A stretch of 64,000 bases of DNA from Candidatus Tisiphia endosymbiont of Nedyus quadrimaculatus. Its GTDB lineage: Bacteria > Pseudomonadota > Alphaproteobacteria > Rickettsiales > Rickettsiaceae. The notes beneath the pieces are model-generated. The model was not told the DNA's origin. It was given only the letters and a program-made list of their open reading frames with translations, and did no database searches. Positions 28,816 through 39,350 of the stretch are shown here, piece by piece. The stretch is from contig NZ_OZ060452.1 of NCBI RefSeq assembly GCF_964059235.1, forward strand, positions 1,178,001 through 1,242,000, given 5' to 3'. The translations under genes and the position numbers were made by a program. Each line of letters opens with the position of its first letter. The first letter of the stretch is position 1.

Positions 28816-31800
28816 ATGTACTTAAGTGAAATATGTATAAAACGTCCAGTATTTGCAACAGTGTTGAGTCTAGTGGTTGTTATTTTAGGGGCGGTATTTT
28901 TTACTAAACTGCAAATTAGGGCTATTCCCGATATTTCTTTTCCTGTAATAACAGTATATGCAGATTACCCTGGGGCAGATGCTCTTTATATGGAGAAAGA
29001 GATAACAACTCGTATTGAAAAAGCACTAAAAACTGTCAAAAACCTTGATACTATCACTTCACAAAGCTCTACAGGTAGCAGCCATATTACTTTAAGGTTT
29101 CTATCATCGGCTGATATAGAAACAGCATTAAACGATGTTCGGTCTAAAATTTCTAATATAAGTTCCTTCCCCCAAGATATGAGCATGCCTTATGTTGATA
29201 AGATGGATGCAGATAATTCCGCTAGTTTGTATTTAAGTATCAGTAGTGATGTATATGATGATTTACAATTAACCCAAATTGTTCAAGATAGCGTAAAAAC
29301 CATTTTAGACAAACTTGAAACAATAGGTCAGGTTGAGATATATGGTGCTAAAGATTACTCTATGCGTATAGAACCAGATCCGGTAAAATTATATCAACAT
29401 AAAATGTCAGTGTTAGAAATTGAGAGTGCTATAAAAAAACAAAATATCTATTATCCAGCAGGAACTATTAAAACAGCTGCACGTGATTTTGCTGTAAGAT
29501 TAGATGGTTCTTTAAGTAAACCGGAAGAGTTTGAAAAAATTATACTAAAAGTGAAAGATGCTAATATATTAAAGTTACGAGATATTGCTAAAATATATTT
29601 AGCCCCTCCAGATACTGAGGTAATTTTTAGATATAACGGAAAAAACTCGATAGCACTTGGTCTTATAAAACAATCGAAGGCAAACATACTTGATTTATCC
29701 AAAGAGGTTAGATCTTCACTAGATAAAATAAAAAAAAATCTACCTAAGGGTATAACAATTGATATAGCCTATGATGAATCAATTCCAGTTAGGGCTTCAA
29801 TCAGATCAGTGTTCTTCACTATCATGGAAGCACTAGTTTTGGTTATGGTAGTAATATACCTGTTCTTGGCATCAGTAAGAATCACCCTCATACCATTTGT
29901 AACTGTTCCGATATCATTAATTGGTACGTTTATTGTTATGTATTATTTAGGATTTTCTATCAATATATTTACCCTTTTAGCAATGATATTAGCTATTGGC
30001 TTGGTAGTAGATGATGCAATAGTAATGTTAGAAAACATTTTTAGGTACAATGAGATGGGGCATTCTCCTATAGAAGCTGCCTTTCTTGCATCTAAGGAAA
30101 TTGCTTTTGCCATTGTAGCGATGACTATAACACTTGTTTCAGTATTCTTACCAATAGGTTTTATTGATGGATTTATGGGCAAGTTATTCATTGAATTTGC
30201 TTGGACCTTAGCATTCTGCGTTTTATTTTCCGGTTTTGTGGCGATTACTTTAACGCCAATGATGGCAAGTCGAATGATTAACAAAAATGATCAACCTCCT
30301 TTAGGGTTTTTAGTTAAATTTGATCAGTTCATTAAATTAGTACAAAGCAAGTATTTGTACTATTTAGATCTTGCTCTTGATCATAAAAAGAAATTCTCAC
30401 TTATTATTGCACTATCTTTAGTTGTACTAGTTGTTAGTTTTATCTTTGTCAAAAAAGTTTTTATTCCTCAGGAAGATGATGGTTTATTACAAGTTTTCTT
30501 CTCTGGTCCTCAAGGTTCTAGTATTAAACAATCAGAAAAAATAGTAGCAGAAGCTGAGAAAATACTTAGTCCTCATAAAGATATAGCAGGTTATTTGACA
30601 GTAATTGGCTGGGGAGGTAGTAACAGTGCTTTTGCCTTCGTATCTCTTAAAGATTGGAAGGAAAGGTCAATGTCACAAGAAGCTATAAAAAATATGCTTA
30701 ATAAGCAATTTCAACAAATAGCTGGAATGTCGATTTTTGTTAATGATCATCCTTCGTTGTTTAGTGGTAATGCTAGAAATGCTGTCGAGTTTACTTTGCA
30801 AACCTCGCTTGAATATGACGAGTTAGATCAAATATCACAGAAATTCGTTAATAGAATGAAGAAAGATCCAGTTTTTATCGATGTGGGTAGAGATTTAAAT
30901 GCTTCTATGCCGACAATTGACGTAATTGTTAACCGAGATAAAGCTTATCTGCTTGGTATGAGTTTAGAAAATATAGGGATAACATTGCAATATTTGCTGG
31001 CAGGAAGAAAAATTGGTGATTTCAGAATGGGCAATAATCTGTATGATATAACTATGCAATATAATTTAAAATACCGTAATAGTACCGATCATTTTAGTAA
31101 GATACTGATACCAACCAATAAACCAACTAATAATTTGCTGCCATTAAGTGTAGTCGCTAATATGGTTGAGACAGTGTCTATTAAGTATTATAACCACTAT
31201 AATAATTCTAGATCGGTAACGATTTCGTCAGGTTTAGCTCCAAACCAAAAAATTACCGATGCCATAAATTCGATAAATACTATAGCTGATGAATTATTGG
31301 ATAGTAGCACAACTACATTAGAATATATTGGAGAGATTAAAAGAATGACAGAATCGCAAGGTAGTCTTATTGTTACTTTCTTATTTGCTTTGTTGTTTAT
31401 TTATTTAGTACTTTCAGCACAATTTGAAAGTTTTACTGATCCTATATTAATACTTATTGCTGTACCATTCTCAATTACTGGAGGGGTATTAATGCTCTTA
31501 ATATGTGGTAATACGCTTAATATGTATAGTAATATTGGCTTGATCACTTTAATTGGTTTGATAACAAAAAATTCTATTATGATAGTAGAATTTGCTAATA
31601 ACTTAAGAGACCAAGGACTAAGTGTTAGAGAAGCTGTAACTAGAGCCTCTAGCTTAAGACTTAGACCTATTCTAATGACTACTCTAGCAACCATTTTTGG
31701 GGCAATGTCATTAGTGATTAGTTCTGGAGCAGGAGCAGCCGCTCAAAATTCTATTGGTTTGGTAATAGTTGGAGGAATGAGTATAGGAACTCTTTTCACT

Positions 31801-31872
31801 ATATTTGTTATTCCAGTTTTATATCAAAGTTTTAAAAGGGAATATATTCAAATAAATGAATTGAAGCATTAG
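28816..31872 (+). CDS. RND-family efflux pump
   Basis: 1018 residues, full AcrB/MexF length. After the first transmembrane helix come two large periplasmic loops, and twelve helices in all. The proton relay is intact: adjacent Asp residues in AIGLVVDDAIVMLENI and the Lys in LIGLITKNSIMIVEFANN. It pumps substrates from the periplasm or inner membrane outward using the proton gradient. Its closest adaptor candidate is at 12804-13817. No outer-membrane channel gene is linked. Substrate unknown. Confidence 0.95.
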   Translation: MYLSEICIKRPVFATVLSLVVVILGAVFFTKLQIRAIPDISFPVITVYADYPGADALYMEKEITTRIEKALKTVKNLDTITSQSSTGSSHITLRFLSSADIETALNDVRSKISNISSFPQDMSMPYVDKMDADNSASLYLSISSDVYDDLQLTQIVQDSVKTILDKLETIGQVEIYGAKDYSMRIEPDPVKLYQHKMSVLEIESAIKKQNIYYPAGTIKTAARDFAVRLDGSLSKPEEFEKIILKVKDANILKLRDIAKIYLAPPDTEVIFRYNGKNSIALGLIKQSKANILDLSKEVRSSLDKIKKNLPKGITIDIAYDESIPVRASIRSVFFTIMEALVLVMVVIYLFLASVRITLIPFVTVPISLIGTFIVMYYLGFSINIFTLLAMILAIGLVVDDAIVMLENIFRYNEMGHSPIEAAFLASKEIAFAIVAMTITLVSVFLPIGFIDGFMGKLFIEFAWTLAFCVLFSGFVAITLTPMMASRMINKNDQPPLGFLVKFDQFIKLVQSKYLYYLDLALDHKKKFSLIIALSLVVLVVSFIFVKKVFIPQEDDGLLQVFFSGPQGSSIKQSEKIVAEAEKILSPHKDIAGYLTVIGWGGSNSAFAFVSLKDWKERSMSQEAIKNMLNKQFQQIAGMSIFVNDHPSLFSGNARNAVEFTLQTSLEYDELDQISQKFVNRMKKDPVFIDVGRDLNASMPTIDVIVNRDKAYLLGMSLENIGITLQYLLAGRKIGDFRMGNNLYDITMQYNLKYRNSTDHFSKILIPTNKPTNNLLPLSVVANMVETVSIKYYNHYNNSRSVTISSGLAPNQKITDAINSINTIADELLDSSTTTLEYIGEIKRMTESQGSLIVTFLFALLFIYLVLSAQFESFTDPILILIAVPFSITGGVLMLLICGNTLNMYSNIGLITLIGLITKNSIMIVEFANNLRDQGLSVREAVTRASSLRLRPILMTTLATIFGAMSLVISSGAGAAAQNSIGLVIVGGMSIGTLFTIFVIPVLYQSFKREYIQINELKH

Positions 31873-31909
31873 ATAATTTTATAAAAAATCTATTAGTGGG
31901 GGAATAATT

Positions 31910-32395
31910 TTGATTATACTAGGAATTGACCCATCTTTAGCTGGTATGGGATGGGGGGTAATCGATACCGATCCTCTGAAATATTTAGATAGTGGGGTTA
32001 TAAAGACTAAATCAAGCGAACCAATGCATAAAAGGCTAGCTTTCATTAGCTCGTCCTTGCAAAAGATAATAGTACAATATAAACCTGCTATTGTTGCTAT
32101 GGAGGAGACATTTGTTAATATGAATAGTGTTTCATCTTTAAAATTGGGATATGCTAGAGGAGCAGTCATGTCACTTATAGGAGGATATGATATTGCTTTT
32201 CAAGAATTTAAACCTAATGTTATCAAAAAATCGGTAGTGGGTTATGGTCATGCTGAAAAAAATCAGGTTCTGCAAATGATTAAACTTTTACTACCAGGAG
32301 CAATTGCAATCAGTAACTTTGATCAAGCAGATGCCCTTGCAGTGGCTTATGTTTGTTGGGCTTATACTTCAAAAACTCCCATAATTGAATTATAG
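31910..32395 (+). CDS. ruvC: Holliday junction resolvase RuvC
   Basis: 161 residues starting at TTG 31910, with GGGGGAATAA as ribosome site. The four catalytic acids are Asp7 (GIDPSLAG), Glu65/66 (AMEETFV), Asp138 and Asp141 ([10 protein letters not shown]). It cuts Holliday junctions with RuvAB, which are not in the window. Its end overlaps the convergent downstream gene by six bases. Confidence 0.95.
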   Translation: MIILGIDPSLAGMGWGVIDTDPLKYLDSGVIKTKSSEPMHKRLAFISSSLQKIIVQYKPAIVAMEETFVNMNSVSSLKLGYARGAVMSLIGGYDIAFQEFKPNVIKKSVVGYGHAEKNQVLQMIKLLLPGAIAISNFDQADALAVAYVCWAYTSKTPIIEL

Positions 32396-32905
32396 CAATT
32401 CTTTACCTTTTGCTTTTTTTACTTTTTCTTCTTCTTTTTGCTTACCTTTAAATTTTGTTAGAAACTCATCTGTTATGTATATAAGACTCATACTAAAGCT
32501 AAGGAATGGAGCATCTAATATAATAGTACAACCACCATCGGCAAATCTAATCTCCTTATTACCTAAATTAGGGTTTTGGCTATGGGTGAGTTTGTATTTT
32601 TCTGAAAGTAACTCATAAAACTCTGTAAATTTATCGTTATTTATCGTTAAGATGATTGCTTGGATAATATTATCATCATTACATATTACTAATAACTCAG
32701 TCATCCCCTCTAATTTGACATCTCTAACATTAACATAATAATTATATCCATCCCAATGATTTCTCTCTTTTTTGGTAATCTGATATACTTGCTCTACATC
32801 TGCTATACTTGCTTTATTTAATTCAAAACCCAATGGAGCTGGATTAGCACTAACATTTAAACTAAAAATTGAAATAAATAATATGTAGAATAGTCTAGTG
32901 ATCAT
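32390..32905 (-). CDS. Secreted hypothetical protein, 171 aa
   Basis: Read from ATG 32905, with AAAAAGG upstream; a longer frame to 32968 would place a second hydrophobic stretch ahead of the signal and is less likely. Residues 1-20 form a signal peptide ending LNVSANP. The mature part is mixed alpha/beta with a strongly basic, lysine- and glutamate-rich C-terminus. No family is recognised. Probably periplasmic or exported. Confidence 0.65.
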   Translation of the reverse strand: MITRLFYILFISIFSLNVSANPAPLGFELNKASIADVEQVYQITKKERNHWDGYNYYVNVRDVKLEGMTELLVICNDDNIIQAIILTINNDKFTEFYELLSEKYKLTHSQNPNLGNKEIRFADGGCTIILDAPFLSFSMSLIYITDEFLTKFKGKQKEEEKVKKAKGKELL

Positions 32906-33223
32906 AAGAGTTACCTTTTTATATATTAAATAAGAAAGGTATAATATATAAACTATTATGATTTTCAACTAATTATTTCATTTAAGCAAAAATAATATAC
33001 TATCAACTAGTTTTAAAGTTTAATTATTAGTTATAAGACTAGTTAAACTACCTCCTAACTACAGGATAAGAAACTAACTTGATGTAAAATAGATACAATT
33101 TTATTGAAATTAGATTATAAAATAATATATTCAAAAGTTCTAAAGAAGTCTCAGTTGCAGTCAATTTAGTGTTTGCTATAATCTAGCCAACGAGATATAA
33201 CAAATCTTGCTGGCATGTTAGTA

Positions 33224-33336
33224 TATACTCTTCTGCTTTGAAGAATTGTTTTTTGAAAATATCAAGGCAACGTACCTTATGTACGCTCCGCTTGTTCCTC
33301 ATTTTCAAATCCAATGCTCCAAATCATTTGAGTATA
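33224..33336. repeat. Palindromic repeat, TATACTC...GAGTATA family
   Basis: 113 bp, in the opposite orientation to 3646-3763. It lies about 50 bases upstream of the HU-like gene, in a 420-base gap where I see no other gene; the promoter of that gene may overlap its right end. Confidence 0.75.
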
Positions 33337-33388
33337 CTAAATACATTAATGTCTGAAATGTTAACAATTTATTTGGAGAGTTGATCAT

Positions 33389-33664
33389 ATGAATAAAGGA
33401 GAATTAGTAGCATTAATGGCTGAAGCAGGTCATTCAAAAAGTGATGCAGAGAAAGCCCTTACTTGGGTTGTAGACAGTGTACTTAAAGCACTTAGTCGTG
33501 GTGAGGATGTTAACCTAGTGGGGTTTGGTTCTTTCCATATACAAAGTAGAGCTGCACGTGAAGGTCGTAATCCAAAAACTGGTGAGAAAATGCATATTTC
33601 TGCCTATAAACAACCAGTATTTAGAGCCGGTAAGAAAATGAAGGAAGCCTGTAATAATTCGTAA
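33389..33664 (+). CDS. HU/IHF-family DNA-binding protein
   Basis: 91 residues. MNKGELVALMAEAGHSKSDAEKAL is the dimerising helical part, VNLVGFGSFHIQ the start of the beta arm, and REGRNPKTGEKMHISAYKQPVFRAGKKMKEA the DNA-binding arm with the RNPxTG tip. This is a nucleoid protein that bends DNA. GGAGAG precedes ATG. Whether it is HU or an IHF subunit cannot be settled, but HU fits best. Confidence 0.92.
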   Translation: MNKGELVALMAEAGHSKSDAEKALTWVVDSVLKALSRGEDVNLVGFGSFHIQSRAAREGRNPKTGEKMHISAYKQPVFRAGKKMKEACNNS

Positions 33665-33760
33665 CTTCGTGTTTTACTTAGAACTTGCTTCTATAAAATA
33701 TTGTAGTTTTTACCAAGTGTGCAAGTTTAAGTACTCTGAGTTCAATACAACAAAGCTAGT

Positions 33761-33791
33761 GTCATCCCTGCCTATGTAGGGATTGACATCG
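33761..33791. repeat. Fragment of the GTGTCATCCCTGCC repeat
   Basis: A short inverted repeat (GTCATCCCTGCCTATGTAGG with GGGATTGACATC) belonging to the same family as 16468-16558. No gene is evident in the surrounding 33665-33883 gap. Confidence 0.4.
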
Positions 33792-33883
33792 CTTTTGCCA
33801 TACAAGTACCATTACTTATGTTGGCGTTTCTGACCCATGTTGGCAAAGCCTAGAAACTTATTTTTTATTATGCCATTAGCAGA

Positions 33884-34684
33884 ATGATCAAAGAATATCT
33901 TGAATGTAGATTCAAACAGGCCAGGCTTTATAATAGTTGGCTGATTGATGTTGATGATACTGCAAAAGCTTTAGAAGATTTGCTTATATTTATAGAAAGC
34001 AGTTTGATTGTAGGTAAAATTCAATTAACAAATCATCCAGATTATCGGTTAGTAGCTAGGGATAATTCTGTGACGAGCGGTGTCAAAGACATATCTGTTG
34101 ACCAAATTAGAGATTTACAGCAATTTTTTTATAGAACATCATCAATCTCTAAATATAGAGTAGCTGTTATTTATCAAGCAGATCTAATGAATCTCAATGC
34201 AGCAAATTCCTGTCTTAAACTTTTAGAAGATACGCCAAAGGATGGTTTTATTTTCTTGATTACCTCAAGGGTTGCCGGAATAATAAGTACTATAAGATCT
34301 AGATGTGCTAAAATTAACATAAAATCACAAAATCGCTTAGTGGGAAGCGATATATATGTTAAATTTACGACGTATATTGCTAACTATGCAAATCCTAAAG
34401 TGAGGTTAGATCTTATCGAAGAGTTTACTAGTAAAAACAAGGAATTATGGGGAGATTTTGCTTGTAGCATGCTATATCTAGTTAATAGAATTACTAAAAA
34501 ATCTCTCAATATCAATATTGAATTCAATGAATTAGAGAATAAAATATTTAATCAATTGCGTTCTAATTCCCCTGATTATTTGATAACAAAATTTGCAAAT
34601 ATCAAGCGAATAATAAATAACACCATAGATTATGACCTAGATCTAAGGGCTAATACCATAGCATTAATAGAAGAGTTATGGTAA
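33884..34684 (+). CDS. holB: DNA polymerase III, delta-prime-type subunit
   Basis: 266 residues. The clamp-loader module shows YRVAVIYQADLMNLNAANSCLKLLEDTP and ITSRVAGIISTIRSRCAKI, the SRC motif of delta-prime. The N-terminal P-loop region is degenerate, as expected for delta-prime. It helps load the sliding clamp. It is shorter than E. coli HolB (334 aa), as in other Rickettsiales. It ends 53 bases before IS21 copy 2 and is intact. Confidence 0.85.
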   Translation: MIKEYLECRFKQARLYNSWLIDVDDTAKALEDLLIFIESSLIVGKIQLTNHPDYRLVARDNSVTSGVKDISVDQIRDLQQFFYRTSSISKYRVAVIYQADLMNLNAANSCLKLLEDTPKDGFIFLITSRVAGIISTIRSRCAKINIKSQNRLVGSDIYVKFTTYIANYANPKVRLDLIEEFTSKNKELWGDFACSMLYLVNRITKKSLNINIEFNELENKIFNQLRSNSPDYLITKFANIKRIINNTIDYDLDLRANTIALIEELW

Positions 34685-34801
34685 TTTTGTCGTCAAAATT
34701 TGCTTCCATTCCTATTCAATGTCATTCCCGTACAGGGTGTCAATAAGCGTTGAAAAATGACCCAGGAAGAGCGTTGAAAAATGACCCACATAAGTCTAGA
34801 A

Positions 34802-35551
34802 CTATTGTTTTTTTTTCATACGATAACTTTCATTTCCCGTTTCAATGATATCACAATTATGACAAACTCTATCAAGTAGCGCTGAAGTCATTTTATTACA
34901 ACCAAATATTTGTGACCATTCTGAGAATATAAGATTAGTAGTAATAATAATTGAAGTGTTGGAATGTATTTTAGATAATAGATGAAAGATAAGTTGACCG
35001 CCATTCTTAGAAAATGGTAGATAACCAAGCTCATCTAGGACTAGTACATCTATTTTTTGCAAGGAAGCTGCTAGTTTTCCTACCTGAGCAGAGTTCTTTT
35101 CATATTCTAATTGATTAGCAAGATCTACAAGATTAAAAAATCTTGATTTATAACCTTTTCGTACTGCTTTTGTACTTAATGCAATAGCTAGGTGAGTTTT
35201 ACCGCTACCAGTACCACCAACTAGGATTATATTTCTAGATGTTTTAATAAACTCGCAACTATATAGATGCATAATTTGTTCTTGGTTTATTGGGGTATCG
35301 ATAAATATGAAATTATCTATATCTTTTTTCTCAGGAAACTTTGCTGCGCTAATCCTACTTTGAATAGACCTAAGAGTTCGTGTTGTTAGTTCAGATTTTA
35401 ATAAATTATGTAAAATATAATTCGAGGCTTCTTTACGCCTTATGGCATCAGATATAATTTCATCATAAGACTCAAGCATCCCTGTAAATTTTAGCTTTCT
35501 CATAACATTTATAATATCTTCTCTAGTAGATTCTTGATATACATTGTTCAT
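34802..35551 (-). CDS. istB: IS21 helper ATPase IstB, copy 2
   Basis: 249 residues, identical in sequence to the protein at 16902-17651, with Walker A at 112-119. Recent duplication; both copies are intact. Confidence 0.95.
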   Translation of the reverse strand: MNNVYQESTREDIINVMRKLKFTGMLESYDEIISDAIRRKEASNYILHNLLKSELTTRTLRSIQSRISAAKFPEKKDIDNFIFIDTPINQEQIMHLYSCEFIKTSRNIILVGGTGSGKTHLAIALSTKAVRKGYKSRFFNLVDLANQLEYEKNSAQVGKLAASLQKIDVLVLDELGYLPFSKNGGQLIFHLLSKIHSNTSIIITTNLIFSEWSQIFGCNKMTSALLDRVCHNCDIIETGNESYRMKKKQ

Positions 35552-37056
35552 TACTTACCTCCTAACTTGAGAAAATTATCGTATATCTCACAATTAGCTT
35601 TCGGGATATGTTTTAAAGTATGATATTCTTGGTAATTACTTGGCTCTGTTACTTTTAACTCATCTTTATTACGTAATATAATATTTAAAATTACCTCCTT
35701 ACTAACAGTTCCTATTTTTAGTGCTTGGGTGCATGCTGATACTACTGCTTCTATGGATTCCATTGCTATATACGATAATATATGAGCAAAATCTCTTGTA
35801 CCTGCTGGGCTGCTCTCAAGACGTCTTCTAACTTCTATGAGCTCTTCTGGTAAATTCATATTAAGGAATGGTTCACCATTTCTTAATGCTCCGGGTTTAT
35901 ACCTTAATATTGGCAGATAATGATTGACGTCATAACAAGTTTCTCCCTTAGTAAATTTCCGTTTATGACGACCTACCTCTTGACCATTATAAATAAATAC
36001 TAGATGTTCAGCATATATCTTACATTGTACTATTTTCCCAGCACAACTACAGTGAACGCTATAATTATTGCTTTCATATCTAGCCAAACAAGTAATAGAA
36101 ACCTTGATATCTATTTCTTTGCAACCGTTAAATAATACAGGCACGGATACTAAAAAATTACGTTCTAGTTGATATGCTTCATCTATAGTCTTATCTTTAT
36201 ATTCGGGGTGTTTATGAGAGCTATTATAAGTAACTAATCTGCTGGTTAATATATCGTTTAATTCTTGCAAGGTTAAAGCTTTTGGCATAGGAGTAAAGAA
36301 CTGTTCCCGGTCAATCTGTACTTGTCGCTCAACCCTACCTTTTTCATTACCTCGAGCTGGAGAACATGCTATCGGTTCAATGAGATAATGTGCGCAGAGC
36401 TTTTCAAACTTTGGATTCCATTCTCTATTATTAGAGCCTTTTAAAACCTTACTGACAGCAGTCTTCATATTATCATAAATCCCTTTAGTTGGACTACCAC
36501 CAAAAAAAGTAAAGGCTCTAACATGTGCATCAAATACCATCTCTTGAGCTTCAGTAGGATAAATATAGATAAATTTTTTACGGCTATAACACAAAACAAA
36601 GTAAGCTACTTTAACATTTATTATTTCTCCAGCTAATATTACTTGCTCACTACTCCAGTCAAATTGGTAAGCTTCCCCAGGAGCAAAGGATAAAGGTACG
36701 CAAGCTTTTATATTAATCTCAAAATTTCTATCATTCCAAGTGTTAATATAACGACTAACAGCAGAGTAACTGCCTTGATACCCATAAATCTTTAACTCCT
36801 CAAATAAAGCTTTCCCTGTTTTTTTAGGCTTTGAATTCTTATTATCCCGCAACATCCTCTCAAGACTCTCAATATATTTCCCGAGTTTAGGTATAGGTTG
36901 AATTATTCGTATATAATCAGATTTAATCTCTCCTTGCGTACGAATGATACTTCTAACTGTATTACGTGATATATTTAATTCTCTACTTATTGAACGTATA
37001 CCTTCTCCACGACGATAACGTCCTAATATCTTTCTCTTACTTTCCATTATTAACAT
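35551..37056 (-). CDS. istA: IS21 transposase IstA, copy 2
   Basis: 501 residues, identical to the copy at 17651-19156 except Tyr in place of His in the VAxFVLCY segment of the DDE core. The helix-turn-helix and DDE residues are intact. The stop overlaps the istB start by one base. Confidence 0.95.
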   Translation of the reverse strand: MLIMESKRKILGRYRRGEGIRSISRELNISRNTVRSIIRTQGEIKSDYIRIIQPIPKLGKYIESLERMLRDNKNSKPKKTGKALFEELKIYGYQGSYSAVSRYINTWNDRNFEINIKACVPLSFAPGEAYQFDWSSEQVILAGEIINVKVAYFVLCYSRKKFIYIYPTEAQEMVFDAHVRAFTFFGGSPTKGIYDNMKTAVSKVLKGSNNREWNPKFEKLCAHYLIEPIACSPARGNEKGRVERQVQIDREQFFTPMPKALTLQELNDILTSRLVTYNSSHKHPEYKDKTIDEAYQLERNFLVSVPVLFNGCKEIDIKVSITCLARYESNNYSVHCSCAGKIVQCKIYAEHLVFIYNGQEVGRHKRKFTKGETCYDVNHYLPILRYKPGALRNGEPFLNMNLPEELIEVRRRLESSPAGTRDFAHILSYIAMESIEAVVSACTQALKIGTVSKEVILNIILRNKDELKVTEPSNYQEYHTLKHIPKANCEIYDNFLKLGGK

Positions 37057-37273
37057 CTCTGATTTTATACTCCTATTATTTATTCTGAAAATAATAGAAG
37101 TATAGGTTGATAATAATGGATTAATAACGTACTACTTTTCCCACTTCTTAGGTGGGTCATTTTTCAACGCACATTAACCCATTTAGTGGGTCATTATTGC
37201 ACGCTTTTTAACATTAAAATGAGAATACTTACCTTTGCGATACTCATTATAATATTGCTTATAGCAGTTAAGT

Positions 37274-38563
37274 TTATAAGTTTTGTATAGTTACTGGAAT
37301 AAAACCAGCTTGCTTCTCTAACTTTTCAAAGTGATAGATGCCAAAAGCAAACCCTAGAGTTATTGGAATCATAATAACTAATAATCCATAATTACCAAAA
37401 TACTCTATTAGATATACAAGACCAAAAGCAGTAATAATATGCATTAAAGTGCGAGATAAAGCAAAAGACAAACTAACGTAAGTACATCGTCTAAACATAG
37501 GAATATGCCGAAAAAAAATTGGAGAAGCTGGCATGGAGTAGTAACCAAATGTTATAGTAATTAATTGAATTAGCAGTAGGGCAAAGGGGGTTTTATAATG
37601 ATCTAGTAAATAAGGACAACTAACAATAAAAATACAAAATATCGCTAGTCTTATCTTAAGAATTATTAATGGGTATATCTTATAGCTTAAATACGTAAAG
37701 ATTGAATAGCCAACTAAAGATATTATTGACAGAATGAAATTATGGTGAATTATCTCCTCCGGCTTATAACCATAAGAGTTTTTTAAGATGCTACTACAAT
37801 GGATATAGGCAAAATAGAAGCATACTGGCCATCCACACATCATCAAGAAGTAAGCTAACATTGTCGTCATATTAAATTTTGTCGGTTCAATAGAATTCTC
37901 CTTTTGCTTTAGCAATTTTGGTGTTTCTTTCAGCGTTGTCCTAGCCATTGTACCAACAACTGCAATTGCTGCACCTGCCCAAAAAGCCATACGCCAACTG
38001 AATCCAAGTGAAGTGCTAAGAGATGCTATACCAAGCGATCCCATCCCTCCTATGAGGGTAAAAATTGAAACTAATGCTACAATTGGATATTGGATGGGTG
38101 GCTTGGTCATTTCAGTCAGATATAGTTCAGTACCTATTATCTCTCCTACGGAAGATATACCTTGAAAAATCCGACATATGATAATTATCCAAGTAGAGAC
38201 AATACCTATTTGGTCATAAACAGGTAAATTAGCAATAGTAATACATGAAATAGACATCATAAACGTTGTTATAATAATTGTTGCTTTATAACCAACATTA
38301 TCTCCGATATAACCAAAAATCAAAGCACCAACAGGTCTGAATATATAGGTCAAACAAAAAGTTAAAGCAGCTAGGAGTGAAGCAGCGTGGGGGTCAGTCT
38401 TAGGAAAAAATAGATCATTTAACAGAATTGCTAAATGAATATATAGCATCAGATCAAAATACTCTAAAAATGTACCTATTAAAAGTAAACCTGTAGTATA
38501 TTTTTGCTCTGTTGTTAGATGAGTCTGAGTAAGTATTACCTTTGATTGAATAATTTCATCCAT
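37274..38563 (-). CDS. MFS transporter (ProP-like)
   Basis: 429 residues with twelve predicted membrane helices. GYIGDNVGYKATII fits the MFS loop 2-3 motif and RIFQGISSVGEIIGTELYLTEM the helix 4 motif of the metabolite:proton symporter (ProP/ShiA) group. Such MFS genes are regular cargo of the Rickettsiales amplified genetic element. The stub at 42714-42829 is a second, broken member with a similar start (GLLxIGTFLEYF). Confidence 0.9.
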   Translation of the reverse strand: MDEIIQSKVILTQTHLTTEQKYTTGLLLIGTFLEYFDLMLYIHLAILLNDLFFPKTDPHAASLLAALTFCLTYIFRPVGALIFGYIGDNVGYKATIIITTFMMSISCITIANLPVYDQIGIVSTWIIIICRIFQGISSVGEIIGTELYLTEMTKPPIQYPIVALVSIFTLIGGMGSLGIASLSTSLGFSWRMAFWAGAAIAVVGTMARTTLKETPKLLKQKENSIEPTKFNMTTMLAYFLMMCGWPVCFYFAYIHCSSILKNSYGYKPEEIIHHNFILSIISLVGYSIFTYLSYKIYPLIILKIRLAIFCIFIVSCPYLLDHYKTPFALLLIQLITITFGYYSMPASPIFFRHIPMFRRCTYVSLSFALSRTLMHIITAFGLVYLIEYFGNYGLLVIMIPITLGFAFGIYHFEKLEKQAGFIPVTIQNL

Positions 38564-38693
38564 AGCTATACCCTTTACATACTATTTTAGTGTATCTTAA
38601 CATTATTAATATTAAGTTAAAATGAATTTTTTACTAATAGTATGTTAATAATAACAAATGTGTGTTAAAATAATTAGATAAAAAAATAGAACT

Positions 38694-39341
38694 ATGCACG
38701 TAATACTCGAAAAAAGAATATTAAGCTGCTTTGATGTAGCTAATTACTTCCTTGTTTTAGTAGATAGAGAAGCTGGAGATACCATAACTCAACTAAAATT
38801 GCAGAAGTTAATTTATTTTGCTCAAGGGGTAAGCCTTGCTTTATTAGATAGACCTTTGTTCACTGAAGAAATTGAAGCATGGGAACAGGGGTCTGTAGTT
38901 AGGGTGTTGCGTAAAACATTTGGTAATTTTAAAGATTCTGCTATTCCAGCCCCTAGTGAAATTGATTTTGAATTATATGATAAAGAAGAAAAAGAATTGA
39001 TTTACAAAGTGTATTCTATTTATGGAGAGCATACAGCCTCTTACTTACGCCATCTAACTCACGAACATTCAATTTGGCGTGATGCTATAGCCACGGATAA
39101 CAAGATTATCAGTAAACAAAAGATGAGTGAATTTTTTAAAAGACTCATTAACCCTGATTTTTTATTAATTTCAGAGGAAGATGACTTAAAAATAACAGTT
39201 GCCGAAGATCAATGGTGGATGAATTATGATAGTGGAGTTCCAGCTGAAGACGTGACTGATCAAATCTTGCAATCAATAGAAGCACTTAAAGCAGGAAAAG
39301 GCATTGAACAAAAAAGCATTAATAATCCTTTGGTCTGGTAA
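38694..39341 (+). CDS. Panacea (SocA/DUF4065) domain protein
   Basis: 215 residues. The N-terminal part matches the Panacea domain: FDVANYFLVL...ITQLKLQKLIYFAQGVSLAL, then EAWEQGSVVRVLRKTFGNF. Panacea proteins act as antitoxins (SocA type, or as chaperone-like antitoxins), often beside a toxin. No partner toxin is beside it here: the downstream neighbour is the inserted IS256, and the upstream one is the divergent MFS gene. The partner may have been lost. Confidence 0.85.
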   Translation: MHVILEKRILSCFDVANYFLVLVDREAGDTITQLKLQKLIYFAQGVSLALLDRPLFTEEIEAWEQGSVVRVLRKTFGNFKDSAIPAPSEIDFELYDKEEKELIYKVYSIYGEHTASYLRHLTHEHSIWRDAIATDNKIISKQKMSEFFKRLINPDFLLISEEDDLKITVAEDQWWMNYDSGVPAEDVTDQILQSIEALKAGKGIEQKSINNPLVW

Positions 39342-39350
39342 AGCTTTGTT

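Larger units (their letters stand above)
34738..37213 (-). mobile_element. IS21-family insertion sequence, copy 2
   Basis: 2476 bp, the same as 16838-19313 apart from one base at 36603. It is in the same orientation, so the two copies are direct repeats 15.4 kb apart. The flanks (TACAGGG and TTAAAA) show no target duplication. It marks the left border of the degraded integrative element. Confidence 0.92.

Noticed and set aside
33700-38700. Second copy of the tRNA-Pro 3' end as the far attachment site
   Set aside because: Looked for the tRNA-Pro 3' sequence near the left border of the integrative element and did not find it; the far end may be deleted or outside the window.
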